Shown here: in pieces, positions 32,695-43,300 of the stretch
Layout of the letters: each line of letters opens with the position of its first letter
Numbering within the stretch: the first letter of the stretch is position 1
Assembly: GCA_027487435.1 (NCBI GenBank)
Contig: JAIYDP010000116.1
Span: 62,001-126,000 of the forward strand
DNA from: Verrucomicrobiaceae bacterium
GTDB taxonomy: Bacteria; Verrucomicrobiota; Verrucomicrobiia; Verrucomicrobiales; Akkermansiaceae
Direction: 5' to 3'
DNA length: 64,000 nt
Program-made: the position numbers and the translations under genes
The notes under the pieces: model-generated
What the model was told of the DNA's origin: nothing
Seen by the model: the letters and a program-made list of their open reading frames with translations, nothing else
Databases searched by the model: none

Positions 32695-33911
32695 GATCTG
32701 CGGTTGGATTGAATGATTTCGGCATAGTGGGTGGCAAGAGAATTCCCAATCGCAGGCCATCCAAAGCCGGTGTTGGCGGTGGTGATTCCGTTCGTTTCTA
32801 AGGTGTGGCGCAATGCATCATCAGACAATGCGCGAGCGATTTGGCTAGCGAAAGACTCCGCGTCATCGGCCAGCAAGACATCGCAATCATGAGCGAGTCC
32901 TAAGCCCTGTGCGCCGATGGTAGTAGAAACGACGGGCGTGCCAATGGCGAGAGATTCTACGATTTTCAATCGGGTGCCGCCACCAATGCGCAGGGGCACC
33001 ATTTGTAACCATGCGCGACGGTAGTACGGTCGAACGTCTGGCACGCCGCCTGTTACGGTGACACCTTGGCGAGACGCGTATTGTTTGACCTCGGCAATCG
33101 GATTTTTCCCAACGATGAGGATTTTCACCTGAGGAATTTTTTCCAAAAGAAGTCCGTGGATTTCCGTGAAGAACCATCGAAGAGCATCGACGTTAGGGCT
33201 GTAATCCATGGCGCCACAAAAAATGACCGTTGGCTCCGCATCGCGCGGATCGGTCGCAGCACTGGCTTGGAAATAAGAAAGATCTACGCCATTTGCGACG
33301 ACAAGAACCGGTGCATCAGTGGAAATGTGCTCACGAATAAAGGTTTCATCATCAGGACCACACACGACTTCTAGTGCGGCATTCTTGGCGAGTTTTTTTT
33401 CATAAAACCAAAGCTTCAGGTAGCTCTCCCAACGCAACAATGATGCGCGGGTGGAAAATTTCATGGTGCGATGCTCCATCAACTGGAACTGGAGATCGAC
33501 TCTGCTGCGATCCACAACAAAAGGAGTATGATGGCGATGCGGCAAGACGTACGGCATCAAGACGATGTCGCAGATATGAACCAGGTCATACCTGCCGGGT
33601 GTGAGACGGCGGTTGATGGCCTCGGCAATCGCGGGTTGTTGCCAATGTTGGACGTTGCTGGGGAGCGGGTTGAGAAGTCGCTGGGGAAAAAGTTTTTGCC
33701 ATGGCGGATGCTCGAAGGGAAGGAATTCGACATCTTTGCAGAACTCGGAAAAGACGGCACGTTTTTCCTCACCGCCTTCATTTTTTTCTGTTAGAGCGAC
33801 AAAATCGACTTCGTGCCGCTGAGCTAGAGCGTGAAGTAAGTGAAAGGTACGTTGGAACGTACCGCGATCGAGAGGCCATGGAGCATAGGGGTAGATGACG
33901 AGGAGTTTCAT
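32691..33911 (-). CDS. Glycosyltransferase family 4
   Basis: The 406-residue protein begins MKLLVIYPYAPWPLDRGTFQ and has the C-terminal donor site VPLRIGGGTRLKIVESLAIGTPV, typical of PEP-CTERM/exosortase-associated GT4 enzymes (TIGR03087-like), together with VIFCGAMDYSPNVDALRWF. It overlaps the acetyltransferase-like gene by ATGA. Confidence 0.87.
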   Translation of the reverse strand: MKLLVIYPYAPWPLDRGTFQRTFHLLHALAQRHEVDFVALTEKNEGGEEKRAVFSEFCKDVEFLPFEHPPWQKLFPQRLLNPLPSNVQHWQQPAIAEAINRRLTPGRYDLVHICDIVLMPYVLPHRHHTPFVVDRSRVDLQFQLMEHRTMKFSTRASLLRWESYLKLWFYEKKLAKNAALEVVCGPDDETFIREHISTDAPVLVVANGVDLSYFQASAATDPRDAEPTVIFCGAMDYSPNVDALRWFFTEIHGLLLEKIPQVKILIVGKNPIAEVKQYASRQGVTVTGGVPDVRPYYRRAWLQMVPLRIGGGTRLKIVESLAIGTPVVSTTIGAQGLGLAHDCDVLLADDAESFASQIARALSDDALRHTLETNGITTANTGFGWPAIGNSLATHYAEIIQSNRRS

Positions 33912-34432
33912 GTGCGTGAAATGTTCGTGGCGATGACTTTGGCAGGAATGCCCACAGCGGTGGCATGGGCGGGAATATCTTTGGTGACAACGGATGATAC
34001 GCCAATGACCGAATTTTCACCTATGGAAACTGCGCCAACGGCTTTCGCTCCATCGCCCATAAACACTCCCGCAGCAAGGCGAGGACCTTGGGGGTTTCCG
34101 TGCGAAAGAACGAGACGGACATCGGCGTACAGGTCACAGCCTGCACCGATTTCGACATTGGGGGCGATGATGATACCCATGGGGTGGGGGAGTCGTAGGC
34201 CGGGTCCAATTTTTGCCATGCGGCTGACCTCGATTTTAAAAAACCAAAAGAGGAGTTTTGCGGCGAAAATCGTCGGTAGGTGATGTTTGGTGCACCAGAA
34301 TTGCAAGCGAATCAGAGCTAGGGCATGGATGCTATTGAGAGTGAGGCATAAGGCCACGCGTTTGATAGTCCCGCAGGGTTCGTAATCCCGAAGGTTTCTG
34401 GCAATGTCAGCTTGGAAGTTGGAAAACATCAT
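33908..34432 (-). CDS. Serine O-acetyltransferase-like hexapeptide acetyltransferase
   Basis: The start at 34432 (MMFSNFQADIARNL) shares one base with the stop of the upstream gene (TGATG), so translation is probably coupled. The 174-residue protein has the CysE-like N-terminal helix and a left-handed beta-helix with hexapeptide repeats (IGPGLRLPHPMGIIIAPNVEIGAGC, GAVSIGENSVIGVSSVVTKD, ATAVGIPAKVI). Short CysE relatives of this type in polysaccharide clusters usually acetylate sugars. Confidence 0.85.
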   Translation of the reverse strand: MMFSNFQADIARNLRDYEPCGTIKRVALCLTLNSIHALALIRLQFWCTKHHLPTIFAAKLLFWFFKIEVSRMAKIGPGLRLPHPMGIIIAPNVEIGAGCDLYADVRLVLSHGNPQGPRLAAGVFMGDGAKAVGAVSIGENSVIGVSSVVTKDIPAHATAVGIPAKVIATNISRT

Positions 34433-35562
34433 CAATTGTAGCGCGCCCAAAGTTTTTGATAGGCAGAAACAGCATCCTGCCAGTTGTGGATCGGTGAAAC
34501 AAATTGGCTGGCGAGCCATGAAAAATCTGCAGATTGCGGAGCCCAAAGAAGTAGCGCCAAGGCATTCAATAATGCCTCACGAGGATAGCGGAATCTCTGC
34601 TTCGAGAGCCAGCCGTTGATGCCAAAGGTGCGAAGGCGCAGCAGGGCATTTTTCAAGGGCGAGGTTTCTGGGCATTTGTTGTGCGGGGAAGCATAGTCCT
34701 GGGGAGTGAGCATGGTGCGCTTGAGTCGCGATTCTTCGACCCGCCGCCATACAGCCCAGGCCTGTGTGGTGACTTGGGCATGCAGTTCCGATAGTTGCTC
34801 ACGTGTGGCTGAGGAGACATGGGGGTGAAGTTTGAAATTCACGCCACTTTTGTGAAAGCTAAGAAGCTCGTCTAACGGTATGGGAGAGTTAGGAATTTGC
34901 TTGAGACGCTCGTGGCGCTCGACACAGCTCCAGTGGTAGCGACCGTTGATTGCGAGCAACGCATCGCCGAGAGCGAGTTGGGCTTTGGCAATGTTACGCG
35001 CAACGAAATCTGCATCAGACGCGGAAAATGATTTTGCTTCCAAGCGTTGTTTGGCGAAAAGCAAACCACTGCAGCGGTTCATCAGTAAGCGAGTCGCCTC
35101 GTGTGCAGGGATGCGCGTGGCATCAGTATGATGGCTGCATGAGCGCAGCGCGTCATCGGCACCGGCAAAAATCCTGTGACCATGAACCAAATCATACGTA
35201 AACATCGTGGTCTGCCCGGCAGCGATAGAGGCAAGGGACGCAATCTTGAACTCGACATCGATGCCGATTTTTTTCGTCATGCGCTGTTCGAGTTCGTGCA
35301 TGGCTGCACCATAACGCCGTTCGTGAAGTCGTGAAGAGCCGGAGAGAAAAAGGAAAAATTCTAAATCATTGTAAGGCGCATCGCCGCTCTGGGTTTTCAG
35401 GACACCACCTTCGCCACGTCCGTAGCCACCAGCAAGGGCGAGAGCTTGGAGGATACGGGAGGGAATGAAGCTCTGCATTTCGCGGCTGATCTCTCGGCAT
35501 GTATCGCGGATCAAGAGTTCGAGCGTGTCTGAGCCATCGATGGTGTAACGCGCTTCTTTCAT
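34432..35562 (-). CDS. Nucleotidyltransferase-fold protein of the polysaccharide cluster
   Basis: The 376-residue product has the pol-beta signature ALAGGYGRGEGG followed about 18 residues later by NDLEFFLF (GG motif and DxE). Later segments are helical and of unknown family. A nucleotidyl- or phosphotransfer role is possible but the substrate is not evident. It is embedded in the glycosyltransferase run with a TGATG overlap to the next gene and an ATGA overlap with the previous one. Confidence 0.65.
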   Translation of the reverse strand: MKEARYTIDGSDTLELLIRDTCREISREMQSFIPSRILQALALAGGYGRGEGGVLKTQSGDAPYNDLEFFLFLSGSSRLHERRYGAAMHELEQRMTKKIGIDVEFKIASLASIAAGQTTMFTYDLVHGHRIFAGADDALRSCSHHTDATRIPAHEATRLLMNRCSGLLFAKQRLEAKSFSASDADFVARNIAKAQLALGDALLAINGRYHWSCVERHERLKQIPNSPIPLDELLSFHKSGVNFKLHPHVSSATREQLSELHAQVTTQAWAVWRRVEESRLKRTMLTPQDYASPHNKCPETSPLKNALLRLRTFGINGWLSKQRFRYPREALLNALALLLWAPQSADFSWLASQFVSPIHNWQDAVSAYQKLWARYN

Positions 35563-36830
35563 TGCGCCTCCTTTCTGGAGTTCGCGTGTGATTCGGCGAG
35601 TTGATAGATTTTTTCGAGGCGATCTGTGATGCGCGACCAGTCGTAGTGCGCAAAGGCTTCTTCTTTTCCCGCTTCACCGAGACGTTGCCGCAACGCAGAA
35701 TCTTTATGGAGAAGCACAAGTGCCGCGGCGAGTTGATTTGCGGCATCGGTAGCGTCTGGGTCAAAAAACAGCCCTGTTTCACCCTCGCGGATCAAGGACT
35801 GCAATCCACCAACGCGACTGGCGATCACTGGTCTTGCGGCGCACCAGGCTTCGAGCACGACGATGCCGAATGGCTCATGACGCGAGGCTAGCACGAAGGC
35901 ATCCGCTGCATGGTAGGCATCGACGAGAGAGTTGCTGTCGTTGCCTAAACCAGGGATGATCTGAACTGCGGAGCTTAGGTCATTTGCGGCGATGTAGGCT
36001 TGAAGTTTCGCCTCGTAGGCTGGCTGTGTCACTGGCCCGATGAGAAGCAGTCGTGCATTGGGAGTTTGCGCGTGAAATTTGGCAAAGCCTTCGAGCAAGC
36101 CGAGTTGATTTTTTTGCGAGTCAATACGTCCCATGTTGATAATGAGAAACGCATCGCGCGGAATGGAAAAGCGCTCGCGAAAGGCAGTAGGGTTTCCTTG
36201 AGAAAAGCGCTGACAATCGACACCATTGGGCAGGTAGCTTACGCGATCATGGTCGAGCTCTTGGCGGGCCTTCACAGACTCGCTCTCGCCTACGCAAATG
36301 ACATGATCCGCATCATCCAATACGCGTCGCGCTCCTAGCAGTGCGCCGAAAGGCTTGCCCCACTCGAATTTGCCTTGGATCGGTTTCGTTAGATCATCGA
36401 GCTCTGCGGTTGGCACATCAAAGATCCCGCCGTGGAGCGATACGACGTATGGCTTCTTGCGGATTCTGGCTGCCGTACGCACCATGCCGCCCAAACGCTT
36501 GAGTGCGTGGGCATGAAACAAGCGAACATCGGGCTCTCGTAACAATGCCGCGAGGAGTGGTAGCGACAGGAGGTTGCCGCCTTTTTTGTCCATGGCTGCA
36601 CGGTCAGCGGCATTCAATCCAAAAAAGGGATAGACGTGCGAGTGACGTTGCACAGGAATCCCAGTCATTTCGTTATGAGATTCCTTAGCAAGCGCCATGG
36701 ACGTGATGATTTTCGGATGAAACCCCGCCGCGAGTTGTTGTTTGGAAATTTCCAAAATAACCGTCTCCGTGCCGCCCCATTCATGAGCGACGAAACGGCG
36801 AGGGACATGGATGATGGTTTTTTGGCTCAT
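35559..36830 (-). CDS. Glycosyltransferase family 4
   Basis: The 423-residue protein begins with HVPRRFVAHEWGGTETVILEI, has LINMGRIDSQKNQLGLLEGFA and LLLIGPVTQPAYEAKL, and the donor site EPFGIVVLEAWCAARPVIAS. It overlaps the phosphodiesterase-like gene by ATGA. GT4 membership is firm; the sugar is unknown. Confidence 0.88.
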   Translation of the reverse strand: MSQKTIIHVPRRFVAHEWGGTETVILEISKQQLAAGFHPKIITSMALAKESHNEMTGIPVQRHSHVYPFFGLNAADRAAMDKKGGNLLSLPLLAALLREPDVRLFHAHALKRLGGMVRTAARIRKKPYVVSLHGGIFDVPTAELDDLTKPIQGKFEWGKPFGALLGARRVLDDADHVICVGESESVKARQELDHDRVSYLPNGVDCQRFSQGNPTAFRERFSIPRDAFLIINMGRIDSQKNQLGLLEGFAKFHAQTPNARLLLIGPVTQPAYEAKLQAYIAANDLSSAVQIIPGLGNDSNSLVDAYHAADAFVLASRHEPFGIVVLEAWCAARPVIASRVGGLQSLIREGETGLFFDPDATDAANQLAAALVLLHKDSALRQRLGEAGKEEAFAHYDWSRITDRLEKIYQLAESHANSRKEAQ

Positions 36831-37987
36831 GGGTTTTCTGCGTGCCAGTGAACGGCTTTTTCCATGAGCCGATGAATGTGCGGGATGTGAGTGATGTCCT
36901 CAGCAACATCCTCGGTGTTGCTAAACAAAGTGGCATAACTTTGTGGATCGGTAGGATGGTAGCCATGCATCGCACGAATCGGGCGTTCGCCCATGTGACT
37001 TGGCACGATCAATACACCTTCTTGGGCCAGCCAAATCAATTCGCCAAATTGGTGGTCATCAAAATAGGCGCGATAGTGCTCAAGCTCTTCTTTCGGCATA
37101 ATGCGCCCCTCAGGCACGGTGGATAGAACCTTTTCGACTTTCTCGCGAACTCCAGGTTTGAGAAACCAGAAGCGTGCCATGGTAGAATCATAGACAACGG
37201 CGTAGTCCACGCCCATTTGCAGGCCGAGGGCATCGATTTTCACACGAAGATCTAAATGGCGATCGCAGTTGGCCATGCCGTGATCACTAAAGACGTGAAG
37301 CTCTACTTCGCGATAATGCTTGCGCGCGGTTTCCATCAACTGGTGAATCCAACGATCATAGTGATCGAGCTTTGCAGGAATCTCTGGCGAATCATTTCCT
37401 ACCATGTGCAGCAGCCCATCGAGGCCAGCCCAGTATTGAAAGGCAAAGTCGATGCGTTCACTGGTGATTTCTGCTAGCAATTGCTTGAGATGCTCTTCTT
37501 CCGGCAACGCAGGATTTGTCACATAATAAGGGACTTTTTTCTCCTCTAACACATCGAATATATTCGGACCGCGATTCATTCCTTCCGGCTTGAGCGGGCT
37601 TTTCTTTTCTGTGAAGTCAAAAAGATGAATGTAGCGAAAAGGAATGTTGTAGAGATCAAAGTAGCCGCGGAAATTGAGACGAACTTTGACAAATTTGGTC
37701 AAATATCTGCGGACAATGCGGCGACTTGTCAGCGCAGAAGGTAGCCAGCGGAGCATACGTAACGCCCGAAAGGGGGAATTTTTTGGATCGTAGATGAAAT
37801 AGCACCAGTTGCGATGTTCGTCGGGCCAGCGACCCGAGAGAATCGATGGTACGCAGGTGGAGCTGTAGCCAAAGACGCTCTCAAGCTTGCGGCGGTGCGG
37901 TGCAATGTCCTGGAGAAAGCCATGGTTTTTCACGATTTCCCAGCCGCAGGCATCGACCATAATGAAGAGTGATAAGCGTTGTTTCAT
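36827..37987 (-). CDS. Alkaline phosphatase-superfamily phosphodiesterase
   Basis: The 386-residue protein resembles type I phosphodiesterase/nucleotide pyrophosphatases: the first metal Asp in FIMVDACGWEI, the Thr nucleophile region YSSTCVPSILSGRWP, LDGLLHMVGNDSPEI, and the second metal site HVFSDHGMANCDRHLDLR, plus a late His (HMGERPIRAMHGYHP). No signal peptide is visible, so it is probably cytoplasmic. It may act on a phosphorylated sugar or nucleotide-sugar of the pathway. It overlaps neighbours on both sides by 4 bp. Confidence 0.8.
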   Translation of the reverse strand: MKQRLSLFIMVDACGWEIVKNHGFLQDIAPHRRKLESVFGYSSTCVPSILSGRWPDEHRNWCYFIYDPKNSPFRALRMLRWLPSALTSRRIVRRYLTKFVKVRLNFRGYFDLYNIPFRYIHLFDFTEKKSPLKPEGMNRGPNIFDVLEEKKVPYYVTNPALPEEEHLKQLLAEITSERIDFAFQYWAGLDGLLHMVGNDSPEIPAKLDHYDRWIHQLMETARKHYREVELHVFSDHGMANCDRHLDLRVKIDALGLQMGVDYAVVYDSTMARFWFLKPGVREKVEKVLSTVPEGRIMPKEELEHYRAYFDDHQFGELIWLAQEGVLIVPSHMGERPIRAMHGYHPTDPQSYATLFSNTEDVAEDITHIPHIHRLMEKAVHWHAENP

Positions 37988-38355
37988 GGGGTTTTGATGA
38001 TGATTTGATCCAAAATGGAGAGGAGTTCCGTGGGGCTAAATGGCTTGGTGAGGAAGGCGCTGGCTCCATAGGAAAACGCCTGTTGTTGCGTGATGGAATG
38101 CCCGAGCGCGGTGAGAATGATGACGGGTGTTGATGCAGTTTCCACGTCCTTTTTGAGTTCACTCAATACCGCAAGGCCGTCCATGCCTGGCATCATGATG
38201 TCGAGAATCGCGGCATCTGGTTTATTGGTGCGGATCGCTTCCAGTGCGGCGTCGCCGCTGCGTACAGCCGTCCATTCATGCCCCTTCTTGCGTAAGGTCA
38301 TTTCCAGGAGCCGCAACATGTGCGGTGCGTCTTCGGCGATTACGAGTTTTGCCAT
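37984..38355 (-). CDS. Single-domain response regulator (CheY-like)
   Basis: The start at 38355 (MAKLVIAEDAPHMLRLLEM) is inside the end of the upstream PP2C gene (16-bp overlap). The 123-residue protein is one receiver domain with the acidic pair ED, phosphoacceptor Asp in AAILDIMMPGMDG and LTKPF near the end. It has no output domain and may shuttle phosphate from the kinases encoded upstream, or regulate a partner directly. Confidence 0.92.
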   Translation of the reverse strand: MAKLVIAEDAPHMLRLLEMTLRKKGHEWTAVRSGDAALEAIRTNKPDAAILDIMMPGMDGLAVLSELKKDVETASTPVIILTALGHSITQQQAFSYGASAFLTKPFSPTELLSILDQIIIKTP

Positions 38356-40052
38356 GATGGTGGTGATGGGAGATTGTTGCACGATAGCATCAAAAATGTC
38401 TGATCATCCGCTAAAAATGCGGCATCTTTATGATATTCGAGTCGGTCGAGCAAAGCGGTTTTCAATTCTGTCACAGTGGACGATTTTGGTGCAGCCGTCG
38501 CAAACCATGCCGCAACATCGTCTTCTTGGTCGAATGATGGACGAGCATTGCGAGGATCGACCAAGCCATCCGTGTAAGCCAGAATTTTGGTATTTGGTGA
38601 AATCGGCATCACAAACTGCGGATAGGTTGGAGCAGCCTCAATGCCAACTGGTGGATTTTCTGGGCCAATTTCGAGAGTGTGCTCGCCATTGGTGAGGACC
38701 ACAGGGCAATGTCCTGCATTGGCGATCCGAATTTCACCTGCGGGCACGTCAATGACGCCGACTGCCACAGTTACGAAGATTTCTAACCGATCGAGATCTT
38801 CGTGCATTTGTTTGGAGACCATTTCGAGCAAAGTCGCGGGTTGGAGATAGTATGCACTGAGTGAACGAATGACAGAGCGAGTTACGGCGGCCATCATACT
38901 TGCTCCCACGCCCTTGCCCATGACATCGGCAATGACAAAGAAAAATCCGTGGTTTTCGATAGGAATGAGGTCGTAAAAATCGCCACCGATGGAAAGAGCG
39001 CTTTCGCAATGCCCCGTTACACAAACATCGCAGACTGGAGCAAGAGGAGGAGGCAACAGCGAGCTTTGAATGGCAGCGGCGAGTTCGAATTCACGGCGAG
39101 CGACACTTGATCGAATCGCGGCCTCTTCGTGCCGACGACTGAGGATGTGCTGCGTAAAAAATTCGCTAAACGTGCGAATCATATTTTCCTCACCTGCATT
39201 GAATGGTGGCTCCCCCTGCGTGCGCAAAAGCAAAAGCGTGCCAATGGACTCTTTTTCATGGGAAAAGGGATGCACTAGCCCAACGAATTGGTTTTCTTGA
39301 GAAAATCCTTCTAGGTGGCCATGGACCCATCGATCAAGACAATCGCCTAAGGCTTGTCGTTCCAGTTCGATTACTTCGCAATCCTCGCAACCATGAAGAG
39401 CTAAGGTGAGAAGTTTGCCGTCCTGCATGACACGCAGAATGCCGATGTGTGAGGAAGTGCTCTGGATGAGATGCTCCAGCACGCTCGTGGCGAATTCTCC
39501 AAGTGTGGCAGTATTTCTTGCCTCCGAGATGAAGTGGAAAATCGATGCCAAGCTTTCATAGCAAGAGGAAAGCTCCTCGGTCATCGCATGTAAGGTCGCC
39601 TCGGTATCTTCCATCATCGCTTGGCCGGCTGGCAAGGATCGCTCCAGTTCAAGAATGTTGCGCTGGCGACTGCGAGCGTAGGTGCGTCGCTCTGTGAGGC
39701 AATCGATCAAATAGAGGCCACGTCCATTTTCGGAATCATCTGGTGGCAATGCCGTGCTTTCTGGCCAATCGAAACCTGGGGTGGAATCGCACAAACGCAA
39801 GATCACCTTCGTGGGGATGATGGTTACGAGTAAGTCGAGCGTATAGTTCGTGCTAGCATGGTCATGATGCAATGCACAGTTATTTCCAGCCTCGGCTACA
39901 ACCAATTCCCAGGCAGACACTTCTTCTTCAGGAAGGCTTGATTCTGAAAGAAACCGTCGTGTGCCGATGGATGCCTCACGAACCGCCTCCAATGTAGCAG
40001 GGCCTGTCCAATGCCATGAGCGAGCTGTTGTGTCTTGCGTGTGAAGATCCAT
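38340..40052 (-). CDS. Switch-kinase / GAF / PP2C (SpoIIE-type) phosphatase fusion
   Basis: The 570-residue protein has an N-terminal RsbW-like ATPase (about 15-150: WELVVAEAGNNC N-box, DSTPGFDWP, GRGLYLI), a GAF-like middle part (about 185-330) and a SpoIIE/PP2C domain (about 345-565: SIGGDFYDLIPIEN, IADVMGKGVGASMMAA, AYTDGL, DDQTFLML). In partner switches the kinase phosphorylates and the phosphatase dephosphorylates a STAS protein. Here both activities are on one chain, and the STAS gene follows directly upstream, 10 bp away. The start at 40052 is preferred over one 9 bp upstream. Confidence 0.9.
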   Translation of the reverse strand: MDLHTQDTTARSWHWTGPATLEAVREASIGTRRFLSESSLPEEEVSAWELVVAEAGNNCALHHDHASTNYTLDLLVTIIPTKVILRLCDSTPGFDWPESTALPPDDSENGRGLYLIDCLTERRTYARSRQRNILELERSLPAGQAMMEDTEATLHAMTEELSSCYESLASIFHFISEARNTATLGEFATSVLEHLIQSTSSHIGILRVMQDGKLLTLALHGCEDCEVIELERQALGDCLDRWVHGHLEGFSQENQFVGLVHPFSHEKESIGTLLLLRTQGEPPFNAGEENMIRTFSEFFTQHILSRRHEEAAIRSSVARREFELAAAIQSSLLPPPLAPVCDVCVTGHCESALSIGGDFYDLIPIENHGFFFVIADVMGKGVGASMMAAVTRSVIRSLSAYYLQPATLLEMVSKQMHEDLDRLEIFVTVAVGVIDVPAGEIRIANAGHCPVVLTNGEHTLEIGPENPPVGIEAAPTYPQFVMPISPNTKILAYTDGLVDPRNARPSFDQEDDVAAWFATAAPKSSTVTELKTALLDRLEYHKDAAFLADDQTFLMLSCNNLPSPPSWQNS

Positions 40053-40062
40053 GGTCAGCACT

Positions 40063-40362
40063 TTAGGGGGCTAAGGGCATCACCCGTTGAAGTTGAGTTA
40101 GCTTTAGGATCTGCATCAGCGCAGAAGATGGTGAACGAAGTTGAAACTTCCCCTCGAACGATGATGCCATTTTTTTCAAAGAAAGTAATGCACCAAGGCC
40201 GCTAGAATCGAGAAACTGCAAGCTGGAGCCATCGAACTCGATGTTACAAATCGAAGGGGAGAGGTATTGAGCGATGCGCTGCTTGCACTCCCGTGCGTTC
40301 GCCGCGGTGAGCTCGCGCACGTGGCTGATCAGTAAGGTTTGCTGCTGGGTTTCGATTGTCAT
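40063..40362 (-). CDS. STAS-domain anti-sigma factor antagonist
   Basis: The 99-residue protein is a single STAS domain with the phosphorylation motif FLDSSGLGALL (Ser53 at the position of SpoIIAA Ser58). It should be phosphorylated by an RsbW-type kinase and dephosphorylated by a PP2C phosphatase; the next gene encodes both. No sigma factor is encoded in the cluster, so the final target may be an enzyme or a remote regulator. Confidence 0.92.
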   Translation of the reverse strand: MTIETQQQTLLISHVRELTAANARECKQRIAQYLSPSICNIEFDGSSLQFLDSSGLGALLSLKKMASSFEGKFQLRSPSSALMQILKLTQLQRVMPLAP

Positions 40363-40373
40363 GGAGTGATAGA

Positions 40374-43300
40374 TTACGACATATTTTTCAAAACGGATGA
40401 AGAAGAAATCGAGAAGATGGCTTTACGAAGATGTTCTTCGGCTTTTTTGGCCGCCGCTACCAGCTCTGGTAACGCCGCTGCTGCATCATCATAGCGGTCA
40501 TGATGACATGCCGTCTCCATGGTGAAGGCAACTTCTTGCAGTTCTGATAAATCAAAGATCGAAGCCGTGCCTTTCAGCGAATGGGCATATCTTCGAACAT
40601 GTTGGTATTCCTTGCTCTCTAGCGCTCCTTTTATTTGATTGAGCTGATCTTCTAGGTCGGAAAGAAACTCTGTAGCGAGATTGACCGCATCTTCGAGAGA
40701 AAGTTGCTCTGCAAGCTTGGTAAGAGCCTCCAGTGATAATTGCTGTTGCGGCTCTTGTTCTAGGGAAACAGCAACGAGCCTTTCGCTACAGGCATTCTTG
40801 AGGGCGGCGCGCAAGGCATCAATGCGTATCGGTTTGGAAAGGTAATCATCCATCCCTGCTGCTAGACAAATTTCGCGGTCGCCCACCAAAGCATTGGCGG
40901 TTAGGGCGATGATATGAATCGGTGGGGCACCCGTTTCTGATTCCCATTGGCGGATTTTTCTTGTTGCCTCAAGCCCGTCCATGGTTGGCATTTGCACATC
41001 CATCAAAATTGCGTCGTATCCTTTTGCGATCGCAGCATGGAGTGCTTCTTCGCCATTTTTTGCGAGATCCGCTTGGTAACCCAATTGACTTAAGATCGCG
41101 AGAGCGAGCTTCTGATTAATTTTATTATCTTCAGCTAAAAGCAGCCGCAGTCCATTCATCGATTTAGGTTTTGATGTTGGTTGATTCTTGTTGTGGAACG
41201 CGGGAAACTTCGCATTGGCGTGAGAAATAAGAGCATTAAATAGCGGCGATACTTTGATCGGCTTCGAGACGGTAGTGAGATCGGTGATGCCGAAGCAGTC
41301 ACGCATGGTTTTGCTTTCCGCAGCTCGGCAAGGGATGAAGACGGCAACTCCCTGAGCCGACAGACCTTGCGCAAACGCAATGTCTGTCACATCGCTTAAG
41401 CGTGAATCAATCATCAAAAAATGCGGTAACCAATCTTGTAAGGATTTGGCAGCTTCCATGGTTGACGAAGCAGAGCGCACTTCCAAGCCCCACCGATGAA
41501 GTAAATCTGCGAGAACTTCCTGCGAGAGGCGGTGGCCGTCTACCAGCAATACTCGTTTACCAAGCAAATCAGGGCAGGGAAGAGGGCCGATCAGTGGAGC
41601 TGGCTCGCTGGAAACCAAAACCCCAAGACTGAAGGAAAACGAGGATCCTTCCCCCTGAACACTATGAACGGAAATTTTGCCGCCCATCAATTCCACAAGG
41701 CGTTTGCAAATCGCCAGTCCTAAGCCACTGCCACCGAAGCGACGGGATGTAGAACTGTCCTCTTGTTGAAACGCCGCAAATAGATGTTCAATGCGATCTA
41801 CCGCAATTCCTATACCCGTGTCCTTTACGGTGAAGGTTAGTTCGACTTCCTCATCAGTCATGGGCGTAGCATGCACTTCGATCTTGACTTCGCCAGCGTG
41901 GGTGAATTTTACGGCATTTCCGAGAAGATTGACAAGCACTTGCTTGATGCGCAGGGAATCGCCGAGAATCGATGCTGGAACATCCGCATGCACAAACGCG
42001 GCTAGATCCAAGTGCTTTTCTGCGGCATTCGCAGATACTGTCTCGACAGCTTCTTCAATGCATGTCTGCAAGCTGAAGGGGCTGTTCTCGATCTCCATGT
42101 GTCCTGATTCAATTTTCGAGAAGTCCAGGACATCATTGATGACACGCAATAGCGATTCCGCGCTACTCACAATTGCTGTAACGAATTCCTGCTGCTGCTC
42201 GGAGAGTTGACTCTCGTTAAGGAGATGTGCAAAGCCGACCACGCCATTCATCGGAGTGCGAATCTCGTGGCTCATCGTCGCGAGGAAGTCGCTCTTGGCA
42301 CGGTTGGCATTTTCCGCCGATTCTTTCGCGCGCATCAGCTCCTCTTGCGATTTTTTACGCACAATGAACTGCCCAACCTGATAGCAGATGCCCTCTAAGG
42401 TGTCATGCAACAAATCGTCGTGTTTTTCGCTGCTAGCACTAAAAAATTCCATCACCCCTTGAAATACGCCACTATGAAAGATGGGCAGTGCTAGAGCAGA
42501 CCGCAAACCACAGTTTCGAAATGCCGCAGACCTTCGACAAGAAGCGTAGAGGCTCTCGGTATCGAGCCAAGTCCTTTGTCCATTTTGCCATACTTTGCCG
42601 GGCAAGCCTTCCCCTTTCGTGTAGCTCAATGTTTTGCTCAATTCGATCAATGCACGACAATCAAGGCTAGGCTCATGCCATACCTCAGATAAAATAAGCT
42701 CGTTGTTCATTTCCTCGGGGTGCCAAAAACATCCTATGAGCGAACCTAGACCTTGGCAGATGGCTCGGAGGATTTTCCCACCAGCATCCGATAAACTACG
42801 GTCGCTCGCTAAAATCCGAGTCACCGAGTGCTGCATATTGCGGCGAGATTCTTCGAATTTTTTCTGTGTGATGTCTGCTTCGACGCCCATGAAGTTTGTG
42901 AGCTCACCTTTATCATCAAAAATTGGCTGAATTTCTGCTGAAACCCAGTATTTATGTCCATCTTTCGTATAGTTGAGAACCTCAGCACGAAAGCCTTCAC
43001 GAAGTTGCAATTTTTCGCGCATGAACGCTGCCGTATTCGGATCCGTATCTGGACCTTGAAGAAGACTGCCAGGTGTCTTGCCCAGTGACTCTTCCATACT
43101 CCATCCTGTAAGCCGTACGTAGCCTTCGTTGACCCATTCAATGCGGCCTTGCCCGTCGGTCATGATCACCGCATTGTCTGTGCGGGAGGCAATCATAGCA
43201 AGCTTCCTGGTTTCAGCCTCTTTGATTCGTAATTGCGTGCGCTGCGCTGTAAGTTTTTGCGTCAAACGCTGCAAATCATCATTCGCCATCCGTTGGGTTT

